From Clitopilus passeckerianus (taxonomy: Eukaryota; Basidiomycota; Agaricomycetes; Agaricales; Entolomataceae), in assembly GCA_944990035.1 (NCBI GenBank), contig CALYLX010000073.1, positions 1-64,000 of the forward strand: 64,000 nt of DNA, read 5' to 3'. Below are positions 24,389 to 34,109 of this stretch, in pieces; position 1 is the stretch's first letter, and each line of letters starts with the position of its first letter. Made by a program: the position numbers and the translations under genes. The notes under the pieces were generated by a model. It made no database searches. It was not told the origin of the DNA and worked only from the letters and a program-made list of their open reading frames with translations.

Positions 24389-25937
24389 ATGCCAAGATCA
24401 AATACTGCTTCCAACTGGCTTAAAGGCCAGAAAGTTGCTAAAGGGAAAGGAAGGTGTGTAGCTCTGGCTGGCCTGGTGTTCTGACTAGCATGCTGATGAT
24501 GATTTTAGTGATAAGGCCAAGACACATGGGCATATTTTGGGTGTTCCCATTGGAACAACATTCAAAAACAGAGTTGACTGTGCTGGTGCCCGAGTTCATG
24601 CACCCCTAAGGGCAGGGATTCATGGAAATAGCAAGGATGGAGCATATTCAATTGTCATGTCAGTTTGGTTAACTGCTATAACTTCATATTCAATTTGCTT
24701 ATTTTGACTTTCTATCTAGGTCATATGGTTATGAGGATGATGAAGACAATGGAGAAACATTGTAAGTGTTATAGAACCTTTAATGGTGCTATCAATGACA
24801 GCTACATTTTCAGTATTTATTCTGGAGAGGGTGGCAGAAATACAGCTGGGAGCAAGATGGATCAGATGCAAGGGAAAGAGGTTAGTACAGCCAGTGATCT
24901 TTCTAGAAATGCTGCTAATATATGCTATAGTTATGGGATGGTCCCAGATCAGCAGACCAGGATTGGCAGAAAACAGGAAACAAGGCTTTAAAGGTACAGA
25001 TTCAACTTCTTTGGTTATTGAAGTAGGCCTACAAACATACATAATCTTTCTACAGCTTTCATCCAAGACTAAAAAGCCAATCAGGGTTATAAGAGGACAA
25101 TCTAGAAAATTCTATGCAAAATATGCTCCTGCAGAAGGGTGGGCCAATTCTCCTTAATCAATAACTTATATTGTATAAGTAATACTTATCATGATAGATA
25201 CCGCTATGATGGCCTGTACCAGGTTGAGAAGGTAAGGTTTGGGATCTTCTAATAATGCAGTATGTCTAAATGATTACTAGGCTTGGGAAGAACAAGGAAA
25301 GTCAGGTTTCAAAACCTGTAGATTTCTGTTTGTTGTAAGTACTACATTTTTTTTATCCAAGCTTACACACTAATTAGTAAATGCCAATTGATATATATAG
25401 CGCATGCCAGGTCAACCTCCTCTACCTCAATTGGCATATATAGCAGGCAAATTCAGAGCCGGCTCCAAGACTAGCTCTGAAGATCCTGCACTTTGCAAGG
25501 CTACATCAGCTTTAAACATAAATTATTGTGATAGTGCTATAAGTTCAGAGACATCAGAAGAGGTGAGTTAGCCCTACATAAATTTAGCCATATCCCTCGA
25601 GTCTGATTGTTGGCAGTCAAGGGTTAAGAGCTTGTCTAGGAGTGTATCTCCTAGCATATCATTAGCAGAAACAAGGCAAGAAAGCAATTCTGAACAAGGG
25701 CACAAAATAGATAGAAAGCAGCCTACTGCTTTGAAACAGGCTATGTCTAATGCATCTGCTAGTGGTTTCACTTCTACCAGGGCATTACCAATCTCATTAT
25801 CAGCAGCCCATACTGCCATTTCTACATCTAGGCAGCCTGCTGGACCTAATCAGAGGCAAAACAAACCCACCTCTCCAACTTCTGGCCCAACTCCAGGCTG
25901 GGCAGCCTTACTGGCTTTTGCCCAGGGGAAAGATTAG
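24389..25937 (+). CDS. Stand-alone SRA/YDG-domain protein
   Basis: Ten exons (24389-24453, 24509-24658, 24720-24761, 24814-24880, 24931-24993, 25056-25138, 25198-25231, 25281-25334, 25401-25562, 25617-25937) give 346 residues. Residues about 30-190 form one SRA/YDG domain: GVPIGTTFKNR, GIHGNSKDGAYSIVM, GYEDDEDNGETFIYSGEGG, QKTGNKALKLS, PIRVIRGQ, YRYDGLYQVEKAW and RMPGQPP in the correct order. In UHRF1 and plant SUVH proteins this fold binds methylated or hemimethylated cytosine by base flipping. No RING, SET or HNH partner is visible. The remaining 155 residues are a Ser/Thr/Pro-rich, probably disordered tail. All introns are 49-66 nt. The whole gene lies in a CpG-depleted tract, in contrast to its neighbours. 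A reader of DNA methylation is the likely role, by family knowledge. Confidence 0.9.
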
Positions 25938-26118
25938 ACATGTACCTCTGCTTAATACCAGAGCAATGCAGAGCATTGCACTAGATACCCAATCATGCTC
26001 TTCCACAAAAGTCTATGCTATGTATGTTGATATGCTTTGTTACTTGCTTTGCTATGTACAATAGGTATGCATTTTCAGACAAAATACATTTGATATGTGA
26101 TCACATGAACAACTAACA

Positions 26119-28468
26119 TCAAAGGGCTCCACTATGTTCATCATGGGTCGCATCCCACTTTGCTAGCTCTGAGTTGGAAACCCACACAATTTGATTGGCA
26201 TGAGCACCATCATCCAAGATAAGTGTAGTCTGCCTAATGGTGTAGCCCCTAAGCCTTGGAAGAATATGTATGCCAACAATGTAGACAAGACCTGCAACAG
26301 CAAGGCTAGATACAAAACATAATGAGAAATTGACCAAAAGCAGACAGAAAAAAGTCTCACATTCCAAGTCCAACAATGCAGTAGGTTGCATAGAAGAAGC
26401 TGACATCACCACTGTAGATCCCTTCTTGAGGTGGCACCCAAGGGAGTACAAGTAGATAGATGTTGACAGCAGTGGAGAATGCAAGAACAAAGTTCCATGC
26501 CCTGAACTCAGTTGGGGGAGCTCCAATGCTAGCGTGCCTCTTGCGAACAAAGAAGAGGCCGACAGTCATGAGGAAGGTGAAGACGTTCGCGGGATATGAT
26601 TGCAGATCAACAACTACGGAGTTTGTCAGCGTAAAGTATGACAGCACCATACAAGTACTTACTAAAGTTGAATGCATCGCCGGCGGGTGGAGCGACGATG
26701 ACGATCGTGGTAAGGACCCACTTGAGGAGATAAGGTCCGAGAGGTGTGTTAAAGGGTTTCGTCGATGCCCAGAACTTCGGATAAGGAAGGACACCTTGCC
26801 TGTGTAACGATATAAGACGACCACCAACACCTAAGGTTGACGAGCACATACCTGCCACATTCCCGAATGATTCTTGAGGATCCGATGATAACGGTAAGGA
26901 TGTTGCCAAAGCTGCTGACAGCGACGAGGGCGCTGAGCGCCTTGACGGATTTGCTGTTTCCGAAGACCGCGGTGAAGAAGAGGCTGGCTGTGAGTTCCTT
27001 TGACGTCCGAATAGCTTCTTTGGGTACTAGAAATCCCATCAGCAACGAACAAGCGAGGCACGGGGATCCTGATCCAACGTACTGGCGGCAAAGTAGGCGA
27101 TGTTGGCAAAGAGGTAGAGTATAAAGACAATGGTGAGGGAGAGTGGAGCATAGCGCTTCATGGTTCGGACAGGGTTCTGCATGACTTATGAGCTTCGCGA
27201 ACATTTCATAGGCGGATCAAGCGTACCTTCACTTCATTCAAAACATTAAATGCATTCTGTCAAAGGTTATGAAGGCCCATTGCTATACACGAAGAAGGAA
27301 GCCTACCTCAAACCCGGTATATGCGAAGTTGACTTTGACCAATGCCGTCGCTAACCCGTTGCCGTTCGACGTTGTCCCAGCGAAGGAGTTCCTGAAGTTG
27401 GCCTTGGGATCTTCAACTTGTGTATGGCCACCGAGAACAACGAGTCCGGTGATGGCAATGCTGGTGTCTCGTTATTAGCACGCGGGGCGCAGTAATGGGT
27501 TCGATGAAGACTCACAAGAGGAGAGTAAGCAACTTGACAATGCCCAGCAGATTGGATAGACGAAGAGACCACTTCGTACTTGAGATGCAAACTGTATGCG
27601 GTGAGTTCAGATGGTACAGATAGGATAGGAATCAGATCCGTACTGATTACGATCACAGTAAATGCCCCAACGGCCAAGCCGCGAACATTCCATGTACTAG
27701 TGTCTCCACCCCCAGAGACGAGAAGGTATTTCGCGAGCACTGAATGACTGGTCAGGATAAGGACATCCTTCTGTAACATGGAACACCCACCAATTGCATT
27801 GCTACTGGCAAAAGAAAGCAGTACCGACTGGACTGCAAAGGTAGTCGGTAAGAAGAACTTTGGTCGAGGATATGCCTACAAGATCTGTCAGTTAGAGAGC
27901 CAGGGATGAACTGGGAGTTGGAGCTCACCTTTTCGAGATATGCAACCTCAGCTCCGGAACGGTGAGGGAAGTAGGATGCATATTCAAGATACACGGCGAG
28001 GGAAGCTGAAAACGTTCCGTCAACCTCAATTGTCAACGGCAGGGCAGGCGGCGTCCACTTACTGGCAGCAAAAATATAGCCAATCACCCAATAAACGAGA
28101 CTTAAGCCCACAGAGCCGACGCCGACCAGAATAGCACCAGCTAGAGAGTCGTCAGGTTTAATAGAGTTTCTTGGGTAAGCGAGCAGCACCCACGAGTAGA
28201 GAAGATTCCGGTACCAATCATCTTGCTGATATTCTGGAGTTCCGATTAGTTAGTACCATCGCCACGAGGAAATGAACCGGAATGTCACGTACAAGAAACA
28301 CAACTGTGAGAGAGTCGACATGATATCCAAGGGGCTTATCTTCTCCACCGGCGCGCCAATAGTCACGGCTGCTTCCTCATACGACGGGATGCTTTCTTCA
28401 GAGGCAACTTCAATGGCGCGGCCCTTCTCTCCGGCAGAGGAAGACTTCTCCTCGTCGATGGTTGGCAT
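26119..28468 (-). CDS. APC/LAT-type amino-acid permease
   Basis: Fourteen minus-strand exons (28468-28289, 28233-28194, 28140-28063, 28005-27929, 27875-27791, 27739-27644, 27591-27516, 27460-27307, 27256-27227, 27176-27083, 27026-26852, 26799-26663, 26613-26361, 26305-26119) give 553 residues. It is a 12-helix plasma-membrane amino-acid transporter of the APC superfamily, close to fungal L-type and high-affinity methionine permeases. Signatures are NISKMIGTGIFSTPG at helix 1, RSGAEVAYLEKAYPRP, STKWSLR, ALVKVNFAYTGFENAFNVLNEVK, FGNILTVIIGSSR, GVLPYPKFWASTKPFNTPLGP and PWVPPQ. The first intron's donor is uncertain: GTGACA at 28288 gives NISKM, whereas the stronger GTACGT at 28292 would need a shifted acceptor. 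The last exon and a half are CpG-poor; the remainder is CpG-rich. Confidence 0.9.
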
Positions 28469-29438
28469 GGTTGATACCGGGATCGAACGAAGTCTGCAAA
28501 GAGGCCTTGTTCGGGTGCGGCGTGTGCCCCGGCTTCATAGCACCTGCCTTATAGATAGGCCTTCTTCATAGAAACTGTCCCCGGCGAAGAATGGCGCCAT
28601 AGAGGAGCATAATGGCCAGCAGTGGCTGCTTCGTGACGGGGCGTCCGGAGTTTATTGCTTATCGGTGGGGCTCTGATGCGAAGGGAACTGGACGTTGAGT
28701 TGAATAGGTAGGCGAATTTCAGGTCCAAACTGCCGCTGCTCAATTGACGCGACCACACGTTCTATTGAAAAAAACTCTGGGCGAGGCTAGGCGTGAGGTG
28801 CGGAGTATGTCCGACATTCCCCTGGTGGCAGGTGTTGGGATGTTGTATTCAGTTTAAGGCTGATACCTTCATGCCTAAATGACGCTAATCCGTCAAAAAT
28901 GGCACAATCCAATTGACAGTTCGCCTCACCTGTGGTATTTCGAGATCTTGCAAGAGGCACGGGAAGTATTGTTCATTTTTAGCTCCAACACCTAGCTCCA
29001 ACGCCGAAACCTAGATGAGATAGGCAGTTCGAGGTGCTTGGGACCGGCGTCGGTGGTGATCCCCTGGACTTCGTTGAAGGCATTATGGGCGATAAGGTTT
29101 CCGCCTGACCGAAGTCGGACCTGAATACAAAGGTACATTCTCCTCAAACGTCGCCGCCGTCGTCGGTGATGAAAGCAAAGTCTTGGATGGTGCCATGCCG
29201 AAATCAAGCGACTTGTGGTGGTGGTGACTGACAAACAAAAACATAACCGTGACTCAACACCCAGCTCTGAAATCAGTCGTCTCAATTCTCGACATGAACC
29301 TGATTGGAATGGTATCCTAAGTCGACTCGCTAACTTGAGTGTTTCCCGGTCACGTTTTATGACTACGAAATATATACACTGTTCATTGGAAATCCAAATA
29401 ATTAATTGTCCTCGAGTATGTCCATTGTTAAACCGTAA
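28469..29438. other. Intergenic region of about 970 bp
   Basis: This is the permease 5' flank and the 3' side of the small secreted-protein gene. No supported gene was seen. A GTTCGATCC-like string just upstream of the permease ATG is not part of a tRNA. Confidence 0.45.
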
Positions 29439-30170
29439 TTAGAGTCCGAGAGCAGCCAAAGTGAAGCCGAAAGCGAGGCTGCGCAAAAGAGCTGCAACAT
29501 TTATAAGCCTTTAGATTGGAAAAGTCTGTCAGCACATTTCGAAAGAACAACTGAACTGTACACCCCCAAGTTAGCGATAAGTCTGAGAAACCAGCGAGGA
29601 GGTTTTCCAACGCATGGAGTACACCCACAAGAGAGGCATCGATCCTAGAGAAGAGGACTCCGATGATAGGAGTAGTGGCGAGCGAGTGGAGGAGATCGTC
29701 CGAGGCGTTGGTGATACTCGTAAGAAGACCAACAACCAGATTCGCAACCTCGTTATTAGACTGTCGTTTAAGTGCAAACCTGACCGCAGCCGCGGGCTCA
29801 ATATTGGAAAGAACACTTTGAGCGTCGTTTAAGGAGTCCTTGATGGCCTTGATGGTCTGAAGAGGTGCGCTGAAATTGGCGTATGATGTTTCCTTTGGCT
29901 ACTTGAGATTCTCTGCATTTGAATGGTCAAAAACCAGCCCTGAAAGAAAGACAAAAGTAAATTACTGATGGTTGAGATCGCAGGTGCAATTACGCACTGG
30001 AGGTTGTTGAGGACACCGACAACCTGACCCTCGACAGTGTCTTGCCTCTTCACAGTGACAGCACCGACAGCGCCAGTGAAGGCCACGACTGGTTCAGCAG
30101 CAATGGAGTGGACCAGAGAAGCACCAGTCAAGGCTGCCGTGAAGTAGGTGAAGAATCTTGAGGCGAACAT
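29439..30170 (-). CDS. Small secreted protein, unknown function
   Basis: The protein opens with a clear signal peptide (hydrophobic FFTYFTAALTGASLVHSIA) and then a KRQ site resembling a dibasic processing signal. The mature part is predicted to be almost all amphipathic helix (APLQTIKAIKDSLNDAQSV, NEVANLVVGLLTSITNASDD, RIDASLVGVLHALENLLAGF). The most consistent splice joins LNNL to HAPLQ, from a GTGCGT donor near 29998 to an acceptor near 29871. A last short exon ends in ALLRSLAFGFTLAALGL. The position of the final intron is unresolved, so the end is provisional. The helical layout resembles fungal hydrophobic-surface-binding (HsbA-like) proteins, but I see no decisive motif. Confidence 0.5.
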
Positions 30171-31802
30171 TCTGGTAGGTGATGGCCACGAAACTGGTCA
30201 TGAAGGTATAATGCTGAACTTTCCGACCGGTTCTGAGAACTTTTATGCGAATGTTGGCCCCATAAAAGCTATTGAAAGTCTATGCTTTACACAAATTTTG
30301 ACGTAGGGTTTGGAGAGGTTTTGCCCTTGAGTATCCTTTAGTTGGGATTCATCCTGTGCGGCCCCACGGAAAGTGCGCTCACTTGAACTCGTCGTCATAA
30401 GCAGACCGTCAATCTCTACGTTGCGGAGCCTTGGCGCAACCAGAGACACGTACGTTATCGTTGCGGGCGGAAACAGGAGTGTATTTGAGGAGGGCGATCT
30501 GGGCGGAACCTGGATCGGGTGGAGATGGGGTGCGTCCACAAGCGACCTCCAAGTCCATAAGCAGAATTGATCCTCGTAGTCTTCACGTCAAGGCAAAGGT
30601 TCAGCTTCAAGGCAGAGGTTAAATATTAAATGTTGATTCGTTTCGAAGATACTGGAAGGGCCGTACCATGTCTAGTGCCGTCGACTGAACCGACTAAGAA
30701 CAGTGGTGAGAAGCTTGTATACTGCCCAGGGCTGGAGTAAAAGCAAACCTTGCTCTGCCTTCAAGCCTCCACATGGGGAATGCAGCGTAGAGGTATTAGG
30801 CATCCAGACCACTGACCCTGTACGCTACGGTAAAGGGAGCGTTCTTGAGGCCTCCCCACCGACACTGAGGTCAATACCACAAGACACGGCCTTGAGCTTT
30901 TTCTTTCAAATAGTGACTCTAATAAACCTAGATCAAGGGGATAAGGAACATCTATTAGTCCGGGAAAAACAATTGCACTGAAGGAACACACCGACTTTAA
31001 TCTGTATAATATAAGGTGCCTTGAATTGGTCAGTACATATAATCCAGTGAGGACGTCCTGCCTCAGCCCCAAGAAACGCCCATGAACGAAACGGCCTGCG
31101 CCACGACGTATCGGGGCCGTTAACCTTGAGATACATGGACCATCATCAGCCTTCTGAGAGCAGAAGTTCTACGTCCACATGATGTTGGATGGCGGCTGAA
31201 TAGGTGAGAAGACCGCAATCGTCAAGCATCGCACTCCTTCGATCCTGATCTGACAGGAATCTCAATAGAAACTTGTGGTCGTATGGCTTTCAACTCTGTC
31301 ATATTCTCGATGACGGATGTGATGGCTGCGCATTTGTCATTCTTGTGCAATTCCTGACGTTCCCCAAAAAATAGGCTATGCATCCAGATAGAGATTGCAT
31401 ACGTCGAATTGCCGAACAGAAGTAGGGACTGAGGTCTCTACTATATAGAGAAACCGAAGTGATTTGTCCCTGAACGAGTGCAGGTCGTTGTGTTGCGACC
31501 GCAGAAATCTTCATGTTCACTAAATCAAGTAGACAGAGGCATTGTGGTGTAAAATAGGCGGAAGCACTTGTTTGCTGGCTTCAACTATTCTGAGTAAGAC
31601 AAAGCACAGGACACGGTGCAACAGCGATTTCATGCATGGATCTTGCCACGAAAATGAGATAAAGAGGTCAAATTTGGCCTCCGAGTACGCTCGCAAGTTT
31701 GTGACCAGCGAGGTGAAGCCAGTTTAGATAGTGGTGGAACAGAAGCAAGCGACCTCATCGTGCGAAAGGCTGATCTCCTCGGTTTCCCACAACCTGACCT
31801 CA
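30171..31802. other. Intergenic region of about 1.6 kb, no gene seen
   Basis: Short frames on both strands show neither splice-consistent coding signal nor domain motifs. It lies between two divergent genes and should contain both promoters. Confidence 0.4.
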
Positions 31803-34009
31803 ATGTCTGTCATGGCGTCTGCTAATCCTGCCCCAATACAAGAAGAGAATGCGCGGGGTGCAAACATATCCGCGATACGGGCAACAAAGGTGCAGCAATA
31901 GTGGTCAAGAACCAAGCAAATCGCTGACTAGTCAATAGCGCAAACTCGATGATGCATTCCAAACTCTTGACAATGCAGTTACTAGCCACCAGGTCATTCA
32001 ACGCCCCTCTCCTCCAAAGAAGTCAAGTGTCAACCGTACGCTGTACTCGAAACTTGCAAAGTATGGAATCAGAACGAAGGAGTCGCAGTCAAAAGAGTCA
32101 GTACCTGGCTGGGGAATGAATATCAAGCTTGGCTCATATTCCAGTCTAAGTGCAAAAAACGCAACAGCTGTCCAACTGCCGAGTTCTATAAGTGTACCGC
32201 ACTTAAAAGCCATTTTGATGCGGGCTACAGCGCGTTCAAAGAGCCTACTGCCACTCAAATTCTCCTCTGGTACACCCCCACCAGACCTACCTCCGGCGGC
32301 CGAGTATAGACCCTCTTCTATCCGCGCATTTTTATCAAGACTCTCTACCTTTAAATTGGCAACATACTCGCAGAAACCTGCTGTCGTTGATGCTGTAGCT
32401 GCAGCCAAATGCGGGTGGACAAACGAGGGCAAGGATAGGTTGGTGTGTGGACTTTGCAAGAGTTCTTGGGTCGTCGTAGGCACGAAAGGCATGAGTCGTG
32501 ATGCAGGTATGGGATGCTGCTTTATGTCTTTGATTATCCTGCTGAACTCTAACGTAGCGAATGCCTTGCTTGAGAAGCAGCGTAACTCCCTAGTCCAACA
32601 GCACAAAGAAGGCTGCCCATGGAAAGTCAGGCAATGTGAATGTATGCTCGGGTTCTCCCCCTGTGTTTTAAAACCTTAACGTCAGTTATAGCTAACATCT
32701 ACCGAATACCACTTCAAACACCTAGTAACACGATCCGCGACCTGAAGACCAATGCAATAGAATTGGACCCCACACTCAAGCATGTAGATGTTAAACACCC
32801 TTTGGTAAGCAAAATAATACATTTTTATCATGGCGGCGGTATCTGAGATTTGGTCAGACACCCAACCAACTAAGGTCGCTCCGTGCTGCTGTCCAATCTT
32901 ACGAACTAAAGCCATCCTCGACAACCGCAACCGCCCCAGAAATCAACAGCACAAGCAACGAAGAGGCAGACCCGTTTACTGGGGAAGGAATTGCGGGCCC
33001 TTCTGACGCAGCCATTGTTACTTCACTCCTGGGGTGGAGTATTGCCCCTCCTGCTCCTCCAGAGGCCCTGCGACGCACATCCTCCTCTCGTGCATCCTCA
33101 ATTGCTCCTCGTACGCCACCTCTATCACGTGCATCTTCTGTCCGCCCTTCCACTCCAACGCCTGTTGCAGCGACAGCCCCTCCCGGCGGGCCCAAAGCAG
33201 GCGCCAGCACTTCCTCACGTCCGAAATTCCCTTCCCTGACATCCCGTCTTCCAAGTTCCTCGTTTTCTTTCCGGATGCCACTCAGCGTCGGTGCAAGCAC
33301 AAGTGCGATTAAGCGTGAAAACACGCTACTGCATTGTACGCTCTGCCAACGGCGAGTCGGATTATGGGCTTTTACAAATCTACCCGCGCCCGTTGAACCA
33401 CTCTCAGCAAGCCGCAGTGGCTCGCCAGCACCTTCAGTTGCGCCGAGTGAGGACGGAGACACAAGTATGGCGGACGTTAGTATGGGCGATATCAGCATGG
33501 ACACCTCCACTCTTGATGTTATCCCTTCGAGATTTGCCATACCGGAGTCCATTAGCGCACCTTTACTCAGAAGTACCAGCGCCGCGCGAAACCCCAAACA
33601 ATTTGACCTACTGAAAGAACACCGATCATACTGCCCATACGTGGTCCGGTCAACCGCCGTTCCTTCACTCCCCTTACCTCCCTCTTCGAGTTCGCTGAAC
33701 ACAACTGGCAATACTTCGCCCTCGACCTCTACAACTAGCGGTAAAGACGCAGATAACGTTTTAGAGGGCTGGAGAGCTGTTCTGACGGTGGTACTTCGCC
33801 ACGGATTAGGTCAACAGTATCGCCTGGGCCTCAATTATGCATCATCCAACGATGTTGAAGGATCCATAGAGGTGGATAGTGTCAATAGCATGGTTGATAC
33901 CGTCAAGGCCCGTGGAGTGGGTGTTTTGAGTTTGTACACATTCGACGAACTAATAGCTCTCTCACAGGGTAAAGATCTTTTACAGTACGTCAAAGACCTT
34001 CTGGGCTGA
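31803..34009 (+). CDS. RSM1: C3HC zinc-finger protein, RSM1/NIPA family
   Basis: Exons are 31803-31889, 31939-32506, 32558-32641, 32692-32804 and 32858-34009, giving 667 residues. The start was moved upstream of the first long open frame because splicing yields TKRKLDDAFQTLDNAV, the usual N-terminus of fungal members. A C3HC zinc finger follows: AAAKCGWTNEGKDRLVCGLC, a Trp-rich strand, then HKEGCPW. The C-terminal RSM1 domain has a second set of candidate ligands (LLHCTLCQRRVGLW, EHRSYCPYV) and a helical end. In between is a long Ser/Pro/Ala-rich linker. Fission-yeast Rsm1 acts in mRNA export, and human NIPA is an F-box-like cyclin-B1 regulator. The role here is inferred as nuclear mRNA export. 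The 51-nt intron 32507-32557 is stop-free and in frame. Confidence 0.87.
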
Positions 34010-34109
34010 GCGACGGCGATCGTGCGTTTATATGCGGTTTCAAATTGGTGTATACATACATTTGGCCATAGTCAAGGGTTCGTCGTACTCCATACCATCA
34101 AAAGAGCCA

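Larger units (their letters stand above)
24110..26530. other. CpG-depleted tract
   Basis: Between 24421 and 26520 I count six CpG dinucleotides although the sequence is not extremely AT-rich. The following 300 bp (26521-26820) contain about twenty. The left edge is gradual, between about 24110 and 24365. The right edge is sharp, at about 26531, inside a coding exon of the permease gene. TpG and CpA look abundant. It covers the whole SRA gene, the intergenic gap and the last part of the permease. Confidence 0.85.

Noticed and set aside
24389..25937. SRA gene as a recent horizontal acquisition
   Set aside because: Intron sizes and splice signals match the host, and the CpG-poor tract runs on into an intact neighbouring host exon, so methylation decay is the simpler reading, though transfer is not excluded.
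28470..28500. Possible tRNA B box upstream of the permease
   Set aside because: Only the GTTCGATCC string fits; no A box, stems or anticodon arm could be drawn.
32899..33711. 270-codon minus-strand open frame in the RSM1-type gene
   Set aside because: It is antisense to the Ser/Pro-rich linker, with low-complexity composition and no motif.
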